DNA of 64,000 nt from Ruminococcus sp. (lineage in GTDB: Bacteria > Bacillota > Clostridia > Oscillospirales > Ruminococcaceae), in assembly GCA_017521805.1 (NCBI GenBank), contig JAFXDK010000068.1:34175-98174 (forward strand), in the 5' to 3' direction. The translations under genes and the position numbers were made by a program. The notes below the pieces were generated by a model that was not told the origin of the DNA, did not search any database, and was given only the letters and a program-made list of their open reading frames with translations. Shown here piece by piece: positions 33,292-40,845 of this stretch; position 1 is the first letter of the stretch; every line of letters begins with the position of its first letter.

Positions 33292-34062
33292 TTGTCGGAC
33301 AAAAGAGAATTATTGTCTGTTTTGCTTTCTGAAAAGTGCAGAAAACTCAAAGGAAGTATATATAACAGAATGCAGGTGGATTTTGCATACAACTCAAATC
33401 ACATCGAGGGCAGCAGACTTACCCACGACCAGACCAGATATATTTATGAAACTCATACTATTGACGGTGTCGTTCCTGTAAATGATGTATTTGAGGCGGC
33501 AAATCATTTCAGATGTTTTGATTTTATCCTTGATACTATAAATGAGCCGATAACTGAGGACTATATCAAACAGCTGCATCGTATGCTGAAAAATGGTATT
33601 ATGCAGGATGATGAGGATTATGCCGTTGTAGGCGATTACAAGAAATATCCAAATGAAGTCGGAACGATAAAAACTGCTTCACCGGAAGATGTTTCGGTTC
33701 TTGTACAAAAACTTCTCCGCAGATACGATAATACGCCTGTTCTTGACCTGTATGACATTGCTGAATTTCATGCAGAATTTGAAAAGATACATCCGTTTTA
33801 TGACGGAAACGGACGTATCGGCAGACTTTTAATGCTTAAACAATGTCTTGAAAATGGTATTGTTCCTTTCTTTATAAATGAAGAAATCAAGCATTTTTAT
33901 TATATGGGCTTGAAAGAGTGGCAGTCTGACGAGAAAAAAGAACGGCTTATAGATGTATTCCTGTCTACGCAGGACGATATGAAAGTTACCCTTGACTATT
34001 TCAGAATTGACTACGACAGGAATGAACTGACAGCAAGAGAATTAATAAGCAAGCACATATAA
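33292..34062 (+). CDS. Fic family protein with N-terminal inhibitory motif
   Basis: 256 residues from the TTG at 33292, which lies 9 nt after AGGAGG; a TTG at 33286 is too close. The Fic core motif HPFYDGNGRIGR occupies residues 167-178, with the catalytic His167 and phosphate-binding GNGR intact. SNHIEG at 35-40 is the (S/T)xxxE(G/N) inhibitory helix of class II Fic enzymes, which blocks ATP until released. Such proteins transfer AMP to target proteins. Target unknown; no separate antitoxin gene is needed. It leads a group of small orphan genes. Confidence 0.88.
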   Translation: MSDKRELLSVLLSEKCRKLKGSIYNRMQVDFAYNSNHIEGSRLTHDQTRYIYETHTIDGVVPVNDVFEAANHFRCFDFILDTINEPITEDYIKQLHRMLKNGIMQDDEDYAVVGDYKKYPNEVGTIKTASPEDVSVLVQKLLRRYDNTPVLDLYDIAEFHAEFEKIHPFYDGNGRIGRLLMLKQCLENGIVPFFINEEIKHFYYMGLKEWQSDEKKERLIDVFLSTQDDMKVTLDYFRIDYDRNELTARELISKHI

Positions 34063-34095
34063 TCAACATATTTCCATTGAAAGAGAGGAATTATA

Positions 34096-34644
34096 ATGAG
34101 CGGTAAATTGTTGTTTTTTGCAACAAAAGATGATATACTATCTATCATGAAAACCTTCTGTGAACTGTTACCATTTGAAATAAAATATTTTGAAACAGGA
34201 AATATGTCAACCTCGTCACCTGCGACATTTACATCTATTGAAGAATTACCGCACATAGGCATTTATTATTCAAAAAGTCACTGTTCCGAGAACTATTGTA
34301 TCATGAAAAGGGATTTACCGGTAGTAACAGAGAAAATAGATTCTGAGTGCCACGGTATTTTCTATTGCGTCTATGATTCTATGAATGACACCTGTATGAG
34401 CTTTTCGCCTGGCGGTCTCAGTCCTGACAGCAATTTCCTGATGCATGGACAGTTTGCCATTATGAAAAAAAATGAGATATCAAACACGCTAATTAAAACT
34501 GCCGCAAAGGCGCTTAGAATGCACTGTAAACAAATCAAAGGCTGGTATATTGGCAAAGAAGCCGCTAAGCTGAAAGAGAAAGTCAGATATATTACTATTG
34601 ATATAAACGAGTTGCAGGAGTATGATTTTAATACCACTCCCTAA
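34096..34644 (+). CDS. Hypothetical protein (182 aa)
   Basis: Not recognised. A soluble alpha/beta-type protein with four cysteines in the first half, no signal peptide and no membrane helix; the C-terminal third is basic and helical (ALRMHCKQIKGWYIGKEAAKLKEK). GAAAGAGAGGAA lies before the ATG, 33 nt after the Fic gene, so the two may be cotranscribed. Its size and place recall immunity-type orphan proteins, but nothing in the sequence proves it. Confidence 0.6.
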   Translation: MSGKLLFFATKDDILSIMKTFCELLPFEIKYFETGNMSTSSPATFTSIEELPHIGIYYSKSHCSENYCIMKRDLPVVTEKIDSECHGIFYCVYDSMNDTCMSFSPGGLSPDSNFLMHGQFAIMKKNEISNTLIKTAAKALRMHCKQIKGWYIGKEAAKLKEKVRYITIDINELQEYDFNTTP

Positions 34645-34736
34645 AATGTTAGCGGACGAAATTCACATCAGATAAATCCTGCCTGTTCTGCTTTCGGAAA
34701 AACAGAAACTCAAAGATTGGTTATAAAGGAGAAAAT

Positions 34737-35132
34737 ATGGATATTAATAAAATAACAGTCAAAGAACACCTGATTGGAACTCTGCATAAGAGTACCAAAA
34801 GCACATCGGAAAAATATTTTCAGGACTATTTGAATGACGAAAATATGCTGAATATTTTATTTGATTTATTAGAAAACGATGAATCAGGCGATGTTCGAAT
34901 AGGTGCGGCATATTGGATTTCCAAGTTTGATACAGAGTTACTGAAATTAAATGAGCCGAAATTATTAAGCTTAATGACAGAGGAGCTTGATAATATATCT
35001 TGTCATATTTTCATGTCATTAGCCAAAATCAAATCAAAAAAAGGAATGTTATATTTGATAAACAGCAAAATAGAACCCGATATGTATTGGGAGGCACAGG
35101 TTTTAAAAGATTACATTGATACCAATTCCTAA
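34737..35132 (+). CDS. Small helical protein, HEAT-like
   Basis: 131 residues, predicted almost all helical. The segment LENDESGDVRIGAAYWISKFD (20 residues apart from the next turn) and the next helical pair look like HEAT repeats, which bind other proteins. AAAGGAG lies 7 nt before the ATG. Function unknown; follows the 182-aa orphan after 92 nt. Confidence 0.6.
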   Translation: MDINKITVKEHLIGTLHKSTKSTSEKYFQDYLNDENMLNILFDLLENDESGDVRIGAAYWISKFDTELLKLNEPKLLSLMTEELDNISCHIFMSLAKIKSKKGMLYLINSKIEPDMYWEAQVLKDYIDTNS

Positions 35133-35180
35133 AACAGCAGACAAATCTAAGCGTAAATTTGAATTTTTCTAATTGTTGAG

Positions 35181-35207
35181 TCCCCGCAATTGCGGGGATG
35201 TTTTATT
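35181..35207 (+). terminator. Terminator after the HEAT-like gene
   Basis: TCCCCGCAATTGCGGGGA stem followed by TGTTTTATTT. Confidence 0.8.
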
Positions 35208-35223
35208 TGGTGAGGTTTGAAAT

Positions 35224-35290
35224 ATCGTTTCTAAATCGTTTTTTTGGAACGATAAAAACGATAAAAACGATAATTTTTGTTTTACGATTA
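35224..35290. repeat. AACGAT/ATCGTT repeat cluster
   Basis: Two ATCGTTT copies (35224 and 35236 region) face three AACGATAAA copies (35249-35273), so direct and inverted repeats overlap and could form a hairpin. No gene. Confidence 0.5.
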
Positions 35291-35322
35291 AATTTGAAAT
35301 GTAAGACGGTGAAAATTATAAA

Positions 35323-35358
35323 AGCAGGAACTCTCGATATCGAAAGTCCCTGCTCTTT
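35323..35358 (+). terminator. Hairpin GCAGGAACT/AGTCCCTGC
   Basis: Stem with an inner TCGATATCGA palindrome, followed by TCTTTG. It stands alone between repeats, weak T run. Confidence 0.45.
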
Positions 35359-35399
35359 GATTACTCTTCATCGCTATATCGAACAGATTGTCGAAAAAA

Positions 35400-35463
35400 C
35401 TGAATTTCGTTCCGAAATTGCGGACGAGCGGAATTCGCCCCTCCGCAAAATGCGGAGTTTTTT
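35400..35463 (-). repeat. Composite repeat: GAATTTCGTTCCGAAATTG flank plus palindrome
   Basis: The palindromic flank at 35402-35420 is followed by a degraded REP-like stem GCGGACGAGCGGAATTCGCCCCT and by CTCCGCAAAATGCGGAG (35451-35457 and on) with TTTTTT. The last hairpin could terminate the NUDIX gene on minus or plus transcripts. Confidence 0.55.
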
Positions 35464-35876
35464 CAATGATTTTCTTTAATAGCAGCTTTTGCCTTGGAGA
35501 CTATATTCTTATCGTTTTCATAAGACAGAATACTGGAGGCATAGGATATATCCACCCAGCGAATTTCCGCAATTTCATTTTCCTGCGGCTGAAAATCAAC
35601 ATTTTTAGCTCTGGCAAGGAAATAGACAACAACCTTCATCGTGTCTTTTTTAGGGGAGTATGTAACAGTTTCCCTGAAAGTAGGGTCGATAATAACATCG
35701 ATATTCGTTTCCTCTTTGATTTCGCGGAGAGCAGTTTCAGCTTCGGATTCTCCCGGTTCGACATGACCTTTCGGGAAAGACCAGTGACCGCTGTTAATGT
35801 GCTTTATCAACAGTATTTCCGTATTGCCGTGATACTTACGATAAACAATAGCTCCGCATGATTTTTCGTGAAGCAT
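35463..35876 (-). CDS. NUDIX hydrolase (Ap4A hydrolase-like)
   Basis: 137 residues. The Nudix box GHVEPGESEAETALREIKEET (G-x5-E-x7-RE-x2-EE) lies at about 37-57 with Asn in place of the usual late Gly. SGAIVYR-type opening (SCGAIVYRKYHG) and HWSFPKGH resemble bis(5'-nucleosyl)-tetraphosphatases, which split Ap4A and similar dinucleotides. It acts in the cytosol, probably in nucleotide housekeeping. It is convergent with the orphan genes before it. Confidence 0.88.
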   Translation of the reverse strand: MLHEKSCGAIVYRKYHGNTEILLIKHINSGHWSFPKGHVEPGESEAETALREIKEETNIDVIIDPTFRETVTYSPKKDTMKVVVYFLARAKNVDFQPQENEIAEIRWVDISYASSILSYENDKNIVSKAKAAIKENH

Positions 35877-36044
35877 GATATTCCTTTCTATCCGTCGGAT
35901 TTGATGTTTGATTATTCACATATATTATACCATATTTTTTTACAATTGTCTATAGGTTTTCTTGTATTTTTTAGAAGATTGTTGTTCAGATGTCAATGAT
36001 AGTTCACACCCAAAAACAAAACAGAGCAATAATTTGAAAAAATA

Positions 36045-36073
36045 TTGACAATCCCCTGATTTTGTGCTATAAT
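36045..36073 (+). promoter_or_regulatory. Consensus promoter of tRNA-like unit 1
   Basis: TTGACA (36045-36050), 17-base spacer, TATAAT (36068-36073), 17 nt before the first tRNA-like sequence. Confidence 0.85.
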
Positions 36074-36090
36074 ATATAGGCATTGATAAT

Positions 36091-36170
36091 GCTTGTGTAG
36101 CACAGCTCATTCGTAATGAGCAGGTCGTGAGTTGTCGGTAAAGCGACATCACAAACGGACACCGCAAGCC
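36091..36170 (+). pseudogene. tRNA-Thr-like sequence, D arm lost and T arm replaced
   Basis: Acceptor halves GCTTGTG (36091-36097) and CGCAAGC (36163-36169) can still pair, and the anticodon arm GCTCATTCGTAATGAGC with CGT is intact, but the D arm is missing and the T arm is replaced by GTCGGTAAAGCGAC with a following insert. No CCA. Cannot act as a normal tRNA. Confidence 0.65.
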
Positions 36171-36197
36171 TTGCAAAAATAAAACTTAATATCAAAT

Positions 36198-36269
36198 GCT
36201 TGTGTGGCTCAGTCGGTAGAGCAGTTCATTCGTAATGAACGGGTCGTGGGTTGTCGGTAAAGCGACATC
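36198..36269 (+). pseudogene. tRNA-Thr-like sequence with replaced 3' end
   Basis: Identical to the true tRNA-Thr at 36919 through the acceptor 5' strand, D arm and anticodon arm (CGT), then runs into GGGTTGTCGGTAAAGCGACATC instead of the T arm, and lacks the 3' acceptor strand. Confidence 0.7.
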
Positions 36270-36283
36270 TTGTCAGAAAATTA

Positions 36284-36312
36284 TTGACAGGCAAGTCATC
36301 ATGTGATATAAT
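36284..36312 (+). promoter_or_regulatory. Promoter of the zinc-ribbon membrane protein gene
   Basis: TTGACA (36284-36289), 17-base spacer, TATAAT (36307-36312), about 33 nt before the GTG start. Confidence 0.82.
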
Positions 36313-36345
36313 GCACAAATAATGATGTATAAAGGAGATTTTATT

Positions 36346-36741
36346 GTGGATTATATGGATTTAAAAAATAAAAGAGAAACAGAATTGAGATGTCAAATAA
36401 GAATAAACAGAAAAAATAAGCTGCTTTCCAAGCGCGTAAAGATATACTATTTAACCATGGCATTTTTCTTTGTGGCTGCATTTGCAACAGTCTGTATTTC
36501 TGCAAATACAAGTAATATGTGGTTAATTATTGGTTCTGCTGTTATAACCGGATTTATGCTTTTAGCTTTGCTTATTAGTTTGATGAAAGTATGCTGTCCT
36601 CATTGCAATTATCAGAGAATAAGATATGGTATGGGCGGAAAATGCTGTCCAAGCTGCGGTAAAACGTTAATTTATTCAACCGAAATAGAAAAAATCGATA
36701 TAGAAATGCAGGAGAAAGGCGAGGGCGTTCCTTTCGAATAG
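36346..36741 (+). CDS. Small membrane protein with C-terminal zinc ribbon
   Basis: 131 residues from the GTG at 36346, placed 8 nt after AAAGGAG; an upstream ATG at 36322 lies before the ribosome site. Two hydrophobic helices (about 37-57 and 60-82) are followed by a zinc ribbon CPHCNYQRIRYGMGGKCCPSC, given here as CPHC and CPSC near residues 90 and 107. Not recognised as a named family. It is bracketed by the two tRNA-like units and has its own consensus promoter. Confidence 0.75.
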   Translation: MDYMDLKNKRETELRCQIRINRKNKLLSKRVKIYYLTMAFFFVAAFATVCISANTSNMWLIIGSAVITGFMLLALLISLMKVCCPHCNYQRIRYGMGGKCCPSCGKTLIYSTEIEKIDIEMQEKGEGVPFE

Positions 36742-36757
36742 TAATAACAAAAAAATA

Positions 36758-36786
36758 TTGACAATTTACCAATTTTGTGTTATGTA
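36758..36786 (+). promoter_or_regulatory. Promoter of tRNA-like unit 2
   Basis: TTGACA (36758-36763), 17-base spacer, TATGTA (36781-36786). Weaker -10 than unit 1 but same position. Confidence 0.65.
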
Positions 36787-36800
36787 TAAGCGTTGATAAT

Positions 36801-36891
36801 GCTTGTGTAGCACAGTTGGTAGTGCAGCTCATTCGTAATGAGCAGGTCGTGGGTTGTCGGTAAAGCGACATCACAGCGAACACCGCAAGCC
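36801..36891 (+). ncRNA. tRNA-Thr-like RNA with non-canonical T arm
   Basis: 91 nt. Acceptor GCTTGTG/CGCAAGC, D arm GCAC/GTGC and anticodon arm GCTCA/TGAGC with CGT all pair, but the T arm is replaced by GTG...TGTCG, loop GTAAAG, CGACA...CAC and a spacer. No TTCGA and no CCA. Intact pairing together with a promoter suggests it may be transcribed. Could also be a decayed tRNA. Confidence 0.55.
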
Positions 36892-36918
36892 TTGCAAAAT
36901 TAAAACTGAATATCAAAT

Positions 36919-36994
36919 GCTTGTGTGGCTCAGTCGGTAGAGCAGTTCATTCGTAATGAACGGGTCGCAGGTTCGAATCCTGTCACAAGCTCCA
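36919..36994 (+). tRNA. tRNA-Thr (anticodon CGT)
   Basis: Acceptor GCTTGTG/CACAAGC, D arm GCTC/GAGC, anticodon loop TTCGTAA, T arm GCAGGTTCGAATCCTGT, discriminator T and encoded CCA. Reads ACG codons. Likely transcribed from the promoter at 36758 with the preceding tRNA-like RNA. Confidence 0.95.
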
Positions 36995-37077
36995 AAGTCA
37001 GCCCTCCCGATTGTATATTTCGGGAGGGTTTGCTGTATATAAAAAGATTGCAAGTTATACGTAGAAAGGCAGAACAG

Positions 37078-37458
37078 ATGGAAAGTGTTGTAAAATATGA
37101 ACTCCCTGTTTTTTCGTCGGCTTTGGAAAAAGCCCCGACGTTCATATACGAGGGTATGGACGTGAAAATGGAAATCGAGGGATATGATGAAGAAGATAAT
37201 CTGAAAAAAGTAACCCTTGTATTTTCAGCCGTGCTTTGCTTTAAGAAAACTTCTGCGAGATTTACTCCTGAGCTGTATGGCGCTTACGATAAAGTTGTAG
37301 AGCTTTGCGATTCGCAATGGTTACGGGAATTAGCAGAGATAAACAGCGAAGATTTCAATTATTGGAATCCAAAACATTATGTTTTGTATCTGGACAGCGT
37401 CGGAATGTTTCAGTTTATTGCACGGGGATTTGAAGTGAATAATTTTGAAAGTGAATGA
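37078..37458 (+). CDS. Hypothetical protein (126 aa)
   Basis: Starts at the ATG at 37078 after GAAAGGCAG; the open frame extends back through the tRNA but that part cannot be coding. A soluble mixed alpha/beta protein without signal or membrane helix; phrases such as SQWLRELAEINSEDFNYW and YVLYLDSVGMFQFIA are reminiscent of small orphan immunity-like proteins, but no family was recognised. Possibly cotranscribed with tRNA-Thr. Confidence 0.6.
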   Translation: MESVVKYELPVFSSALEKAPTFIYEGMDVKMEIEGYDEEDNLKKVTLVFSAVLCFKKTSARFTPELYGAYDKVVELCDSQWLRELAEINSEDFNYWNPKHYVLYLDSVGMFQFIARGFEVNNFESE

Positions 37459-37474
37459 GTTCATGAGAAACAAA

Positions 37475-37625
37475 ACCACATCCGAGAAATAACGGATGCG
37501 GTGAGATTGTCGAAAAATCTGAATTTCATACCGAAATTCACGTTTTTCTACACCCTGCATGATGCCCGCGGAGGCTCTCCGCCCTTTAGAATCCCATTTT
37601 TTCATGATTCGCTATAGTTTTTCTA
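37475..37625. repeat. Mosaic of repeat remnants
   Basis: Contains a stem CCACATCCG/CGGATGCGG (37475-37501), GATTGTCGAAAAATCTGAATTTC (37504 on, same flank as near 35390 and 51300), and CGGAGGCTCTCCGCCCTTTAGAATCCC (37570-37602), the tail of the multi-hairpin block at 27116. No gene. Confidence 0.55.
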
Positions 37626-37632
37626 CAAACTG

Positions 37633-37666
37633 ACCGCACCCGAGAAAATAACGGGTGCGGTTTTTC
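37633..37666 (+). terminator. Terminator hairpin
   Basis: ACCGCACCCG, AGAAAATA loop, CGGGTGCGGT, then TTTTCTTT. Lies between convergent genes and can serve both. Confidence 0.8.
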
Positions 37667-37667
37667 T

Positions 37668-38108
37668 TTAATTACGACCATAATATAATTTCACCGCCAC
37701 GATTCCCAGAGCAAGCACAGCAGGAGCGATTACGGGAAGTATACGGGATTTGTACATATGGCTGACCGCAGTCATGGTATAATTATCCGTCCAGCCTGCG
37801 CTGTCAGCATGAGAGCATAATATGTACAGCATTGAAAGGCAGAGTGCCAACCCGATTATTGTAAAAATTGCTGATAATATTAGAAAAATGCGTTTTCTGA
37901 AAAGGCATAATATTGCTCCGATGGTCAGCAGGATTCCAGATATTATGAGGAGTATTCCAGTATTTACTATATTCTTGCCGTAGCTTTCGCCGTTATAAAT
38001 CAGACCTGCACCTGCAAGACATACCATAGCCGCTGAATAAACTGCTGTAAGAATGACCATAATTATTTCGGCAGCGATAAGAAGTGGATTTTTTTTCTTT
38101 TGTTTCAT
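37668..38108 (-). CDS. Small membrane protein, four helices
   Basis: 146 residues from the ATG at 38106-38108; a GTG at 38154-38156 in the same frame would add 16 residues and neither start has a strong ribosome site. Four hydrophobic segments (about 10-33, 44-66, 70-92, 120-143) after a Lys-rich start. No motif recognised. Confidence 0.65.
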   Translation of the reverse strand: MKQKKKNPLLIAAEIIMVILTAVYSAAMVCLAGAGLIYNGESYGKNIVNTGILLIISGILLTIGAILCLFRKRIFLILSAIFTIIGLALCLSMLYILCSHADSAGWTDNYTMTAVSHMYKSRILPVIAPAVLALGIVAVKLYYGRN

Positions 38109-38224
38109 TTTTTCACCATTTTCTTTTAGAAGTTCCCTTTTGTGAATATTTTTCACTCATATCGTTTTACTATTGAGAAATAATAAACTCAGCCGACGTT
38201 TATGAAGTTTTCGGCTAAAAGGAG

Positions 38225-39406
38225 TTGAAAAAACTGTTTAAAAATGTATTTGTAAAAGCTTCCGCAACGGTATTATCTGCGGCTTTGCTTGGTTTATACG
38301 GAACAGCAGGCTATTTTTCATCAAATATCCCCGACAGCATAACCACGGAATCAGGAAATGTTGAATTTGCCGCGTATCCTGAGCTGAAAAGCGAGTATAC
38401 AGGCGAAAATCAAGCCTCCGTGTCGTTAATGGGAGCAATTCCCGTAAAATCTGTTACAATAAACAAAAAAGCCGCTCCGACGCTTATTGCAGGGGGAAAT
38501 CCCTTTGGTATAAAGCTTCTTATGGAGGGCGTTATGGTTACAGGTATTAGCGACGTTGACGGCGAATCCTGTCCTGCTGCTGATGCAGGAATTGAAAAAG
38601 GAGATATCATAACCCGTGCCGATGATGTTCCCCTGACCTCCAACAGCGATTTGAGCCGTGTTATCTCCGAAAGCGGCGGAGATACGATAACTCTCGATTT
38701 TACCCGTAACGGTGTGGATATGACGGCGGAGCTTATCCCTGTATACTCCGAAAAAGAGGAAAAATGGCGCAGTGGAATGTGGGTGCGCGATAGTATCGCA
38801 GGTATAGGCACTATGACATTTATCGACAAGGAAACGGGTGAATTTTCGGGATTGGGGCATCCTGTCTGCGATTCCGACACAGGTGAACTTGTCCCACTAC
38901 ACAGCGGCGAGGCTGTACCTGTAAAAATCACCGAAGTACAAAAGGGAAAAGCAGGTGTACCAGGCTGTCTCCACGGGCAGTTTACTCAGCTTCCCTCGTA
39001 TGGTGAGCTTACTAAGAACAGCGGCTGTGGTATTTTCGGCAGTCTGAGCAGAACGGCACTTGACAGAATTGGCGCACCTATGGAATATAAACTTGGATAT
39101 CGGCAGGATATCGAGATAGGCAAGGCGCATATAATATCCACTGTAAACGGAACAGACCCGAAAATGTATACTATATCCATTGAGGAAGTGGATTACAACA
39201 GCCGTGAAGCCTCCAAAAATATGGTTATACGCATAACTGACGAGGAACTTATTGCGGAAACAGGCGGTATTGTACAGGGGATGAGCGGCAGTCCCATAAT
39301 TCAGAATGACCGTATTATCGGCGCGGTTACTCATGTATTTGTAGCTGACCCCACGCGCGGATATGGCATATTTGCGGAAAATATGTATGAAATGATGGGC
39401 TATTAG
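38225..39406 (+). CDS. SpoIVB-like serine peptidase (S55) with PDZ domain
   Basis: 393 residues. N-terminal membrane anchor (about 12-32), PDZ domain about 95-172 with GIEKGDIITRADDVPL, then the S55 protease domain: His212 in SGLGHPVCD and the catalytic Ser in QGMSGSPIIQ near residue 354-356. In Bacillus SpoIVB cuts SpoIVFA to trigger sigma-K in sporulation. Here there is no spo0A neighbour, so the role may be sporulation or another signalling step. The start is unclear: GGAG directly abuts the TTG at 38225; a CTG at 38234 has better spacing. Confidence 0.85.
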   Translation: MKKLFKNVFVKASATVLSAALLGLYGTAGYFSSNIPDSITTESGNVEFAAYPELKSEYTGENQASVSLMGAIPVKSVTINKKAAPTLIAGGNPFGIKLLMEGVMVTGISDVDGESCPAADAGIEKGDIITRADDVPLTSNSDLSRVISESGGDTITLDFTRNGVDMTAELIPVYSEKEEKWRSGMWVRDSIAGIGTMTFIDKETGEFSGLGHPVCDSDTGELVPLHSGEAVPVKITEVQKGKAGVPGCLHGQFTQLPSYGELTKNSGCGIFGSLSRTALDRIGAPMEYKLGYRQDIEIGKAHIISTVNGTDPKMYTISIEEVDYNSREASKNMVIRITDEELIAETGGIVQGMSGSPIIQNDRIIGAVTHVFVADPTRGYGIFAENMYEMMGY

Positions 39407-39428
39407 CCGTAAGACACACAAAAACAAC

Positions 39429-39455
39429 GGGCGTTACATCTGTAACGCCCTTAAG
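39429..39455 (+). terminator. Hairpin after the SpoIVB-like gene
   Basis: GGGCGTTAC, ATCT loop, GTAACGCCC, then TTAAGATATAT. Weak T run, shared with the convergent HPr gene. Confidence 0.6.
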
Positions 39456-39472
39456 ATATATATATTTCTTTC

Positions 39473-39745
39473 TTATCTGTTTTCCTCGCTGAAACCACTG
39501 TCAACGAGATCAACAAGAGCGTCAACAGCAGCTCTCTCGTCAGCACCGTCAGCAATAATCTTTACATTTGTACCGCCTACGATTCCGAGTGAAAGGATAC
39601 CGAGTAAGCTCTTAGCGTTTACTCTGCGCTCTTCCTTTTCAATCCAGATTGATGCCTTGAACTCGTTAGCCTTCTGGATGAAAAATGTTGCAGGTCTTGC
39701 GTGAAGTCCTACCTGATTCTTGACTAATACTTCTCTGACAAACAT
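39473..39745 (-). CDS. ptsH: HPr-family phosphocarrier protein
   Basis: 90 residues from the ATG at 39743-39745 behind AGGAGAG; the frame extends upstream without a start site. His15 in GLHARPA accepts phosphate from enzyme I and Ser46 in NAKSLLGILSLGI is the regulatory HPr kinase site, both at the exact classical positions. It may serve sugar uptake by the phosphotransferase system, carbon catabolite control, or both. Single gene. Confidence 0.93.
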   Translation of the reverse strand: MFVREVLVKNQVGLHARPATFFIQKANEFKASIWIEKEERRVNAKSLLGILSLGIVGGTNVKIIADGADERAAVDALVDLVDSGFSEENR

Positions 39746-39931
39746 ATTAAACTCTCCTATTCTCATATTGATGCACCAGTGCGATACATCTCTGCAAGTT
39801 TTATTTCCTTTGCTGTAATATATTATACATTCATTTTTTTTCATAGTCAACGGCTTTTTTATTTAAAAATGCCACTTTGCTATATTTTCTACATTTAAGT
39901 GCAAGGAGAGATATTTTTTCAACTTTGCCTT

Positions 39932-39959
39932 GTTCATATTCACCATGGAGAATATGAAC
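39932..39959. promoter_or_regulatory. 10-bp inverted repeat, possible operator
   Basis: GTTCATATTC (39932-39941) and GAATATGAAC (39950-39959) are perfect inverted copies around an 8-nt loop, in the gap between HPr and trmD. Could be a regulator site for the HPr gene. The rest of 39746-40125 is AT-rich without genes. Confidence 0.4.
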
Positions 39960-40125
39960 GATATATGAATAGAATATTGTGAAAGTTCAACAGTTTTCAC
40001 AGTTAGTATATGTTGCATTTTTCTATTGGGATAAGCCTAGTTAATATATACTAAAAGTTTATGGTCAATATTAACAATGGATATACGGCATCTTCTTATC
40101 GACTGTTTATATATTTTGTCTATTA

Positions 40126-40836
40126 TCAGTATTTTTTGTCGGAATTTTCTAAAATATATTTCTCATATAAATCAGGACGGCGTTCCTTAGTCAGTTCAAT
40201 ACTTTGTTCATGCCGCCATTTCTCAATATTTTTGTGATGTCCCGTCAGCAGAACGGGGGGAACAGCCATATCTTCCCACATTTCCGGGCGTGTATATTGG
40301 GGATATTCCAGCAATCCGCTGTAAATGCTTTCGTCGGTAAAGCACACATCATCTGAAAGCACTCCGGGGCATAGACGTGCCACAGAATCGGTCAGCACAA
40401 GGGCAGGCAATTCGCCGCCTGTGAGAACATAATCGCCGATTGATATCTCCTCGTCTACTATCTTATCAAGTACGCGCTGGTCTACTCCCTCGTAATGACC
40501 GCAGATAATGAGAATATTGTCCATTTTCGACAATTCCACGGCTCTCTGCTCCGTCAGCACCTTGCCTTTCGGAGACATATATATAGTATGGGGCTTTGTG
40601 CCCAAATCCTCGCATATTGCCTTGTAGCAGTTGTAAATAGGCTCGCACTGCATAACCATACCCATACCGCCGCCGTAGGGAGTATCGTCAACTCTGCGGT
40701 GCTTATCCTGCGTATATTCACGTATCTGTCGGCAGGAAACCTCGATTTTTCCCGCTTTTCTCGCCCTGCCGACTATGCTTTCGCCAAGTACGGCTTCGCA
40801 CATTTCGGGGAAAAGGGTTGCTATTTCAATTTTCAT
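40126..40836 (-). CDS. trmD: tRNA (guanine37-N1)-methyltransferase
   Basis: 236 residues. It methylates G37 of tRNAs with SAM, preventing frameshifts. SPOUT-knot motifs are ILIICGHYEGVDQRV and ISIGDYVLTGGELPALVL; the opening IEIATLFPEM and DDTPYGGGMGMV are typical. Follows rimM by 9 nt, behind AAGGTG. Confidence 0.95.
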   Translation of the reverse strand: MKIEIATLFPEMCEAVLGESIVGRARKAGKIEVSCRQIREYTQDKHRRVDDTPYGGGMGMVMQCEPIYNCYKAICEDLGTKPHTIYMSPKGKVLTEQRAVELSKMDNILIICGHYEGVDQRVLDKIVDEEISIGDYVLTGGELPALVLTDSVARLCPGVLSDDVCFTDESIYSGLLEYPQYTRPEMWEDMAVPPVLLTGHHKNIEKWRHEQSIELTKERRPDLYEKYILENSDKKY

Positions 40837-40845
40837 AAATTCACC

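Noticed and set aside
36925-37077. N-terminal extension of the 126-residue protein through tRNA-Thr
   Set aside because: The extension is tRNA sequence; an ATG with a ribosome site exists at 37078.
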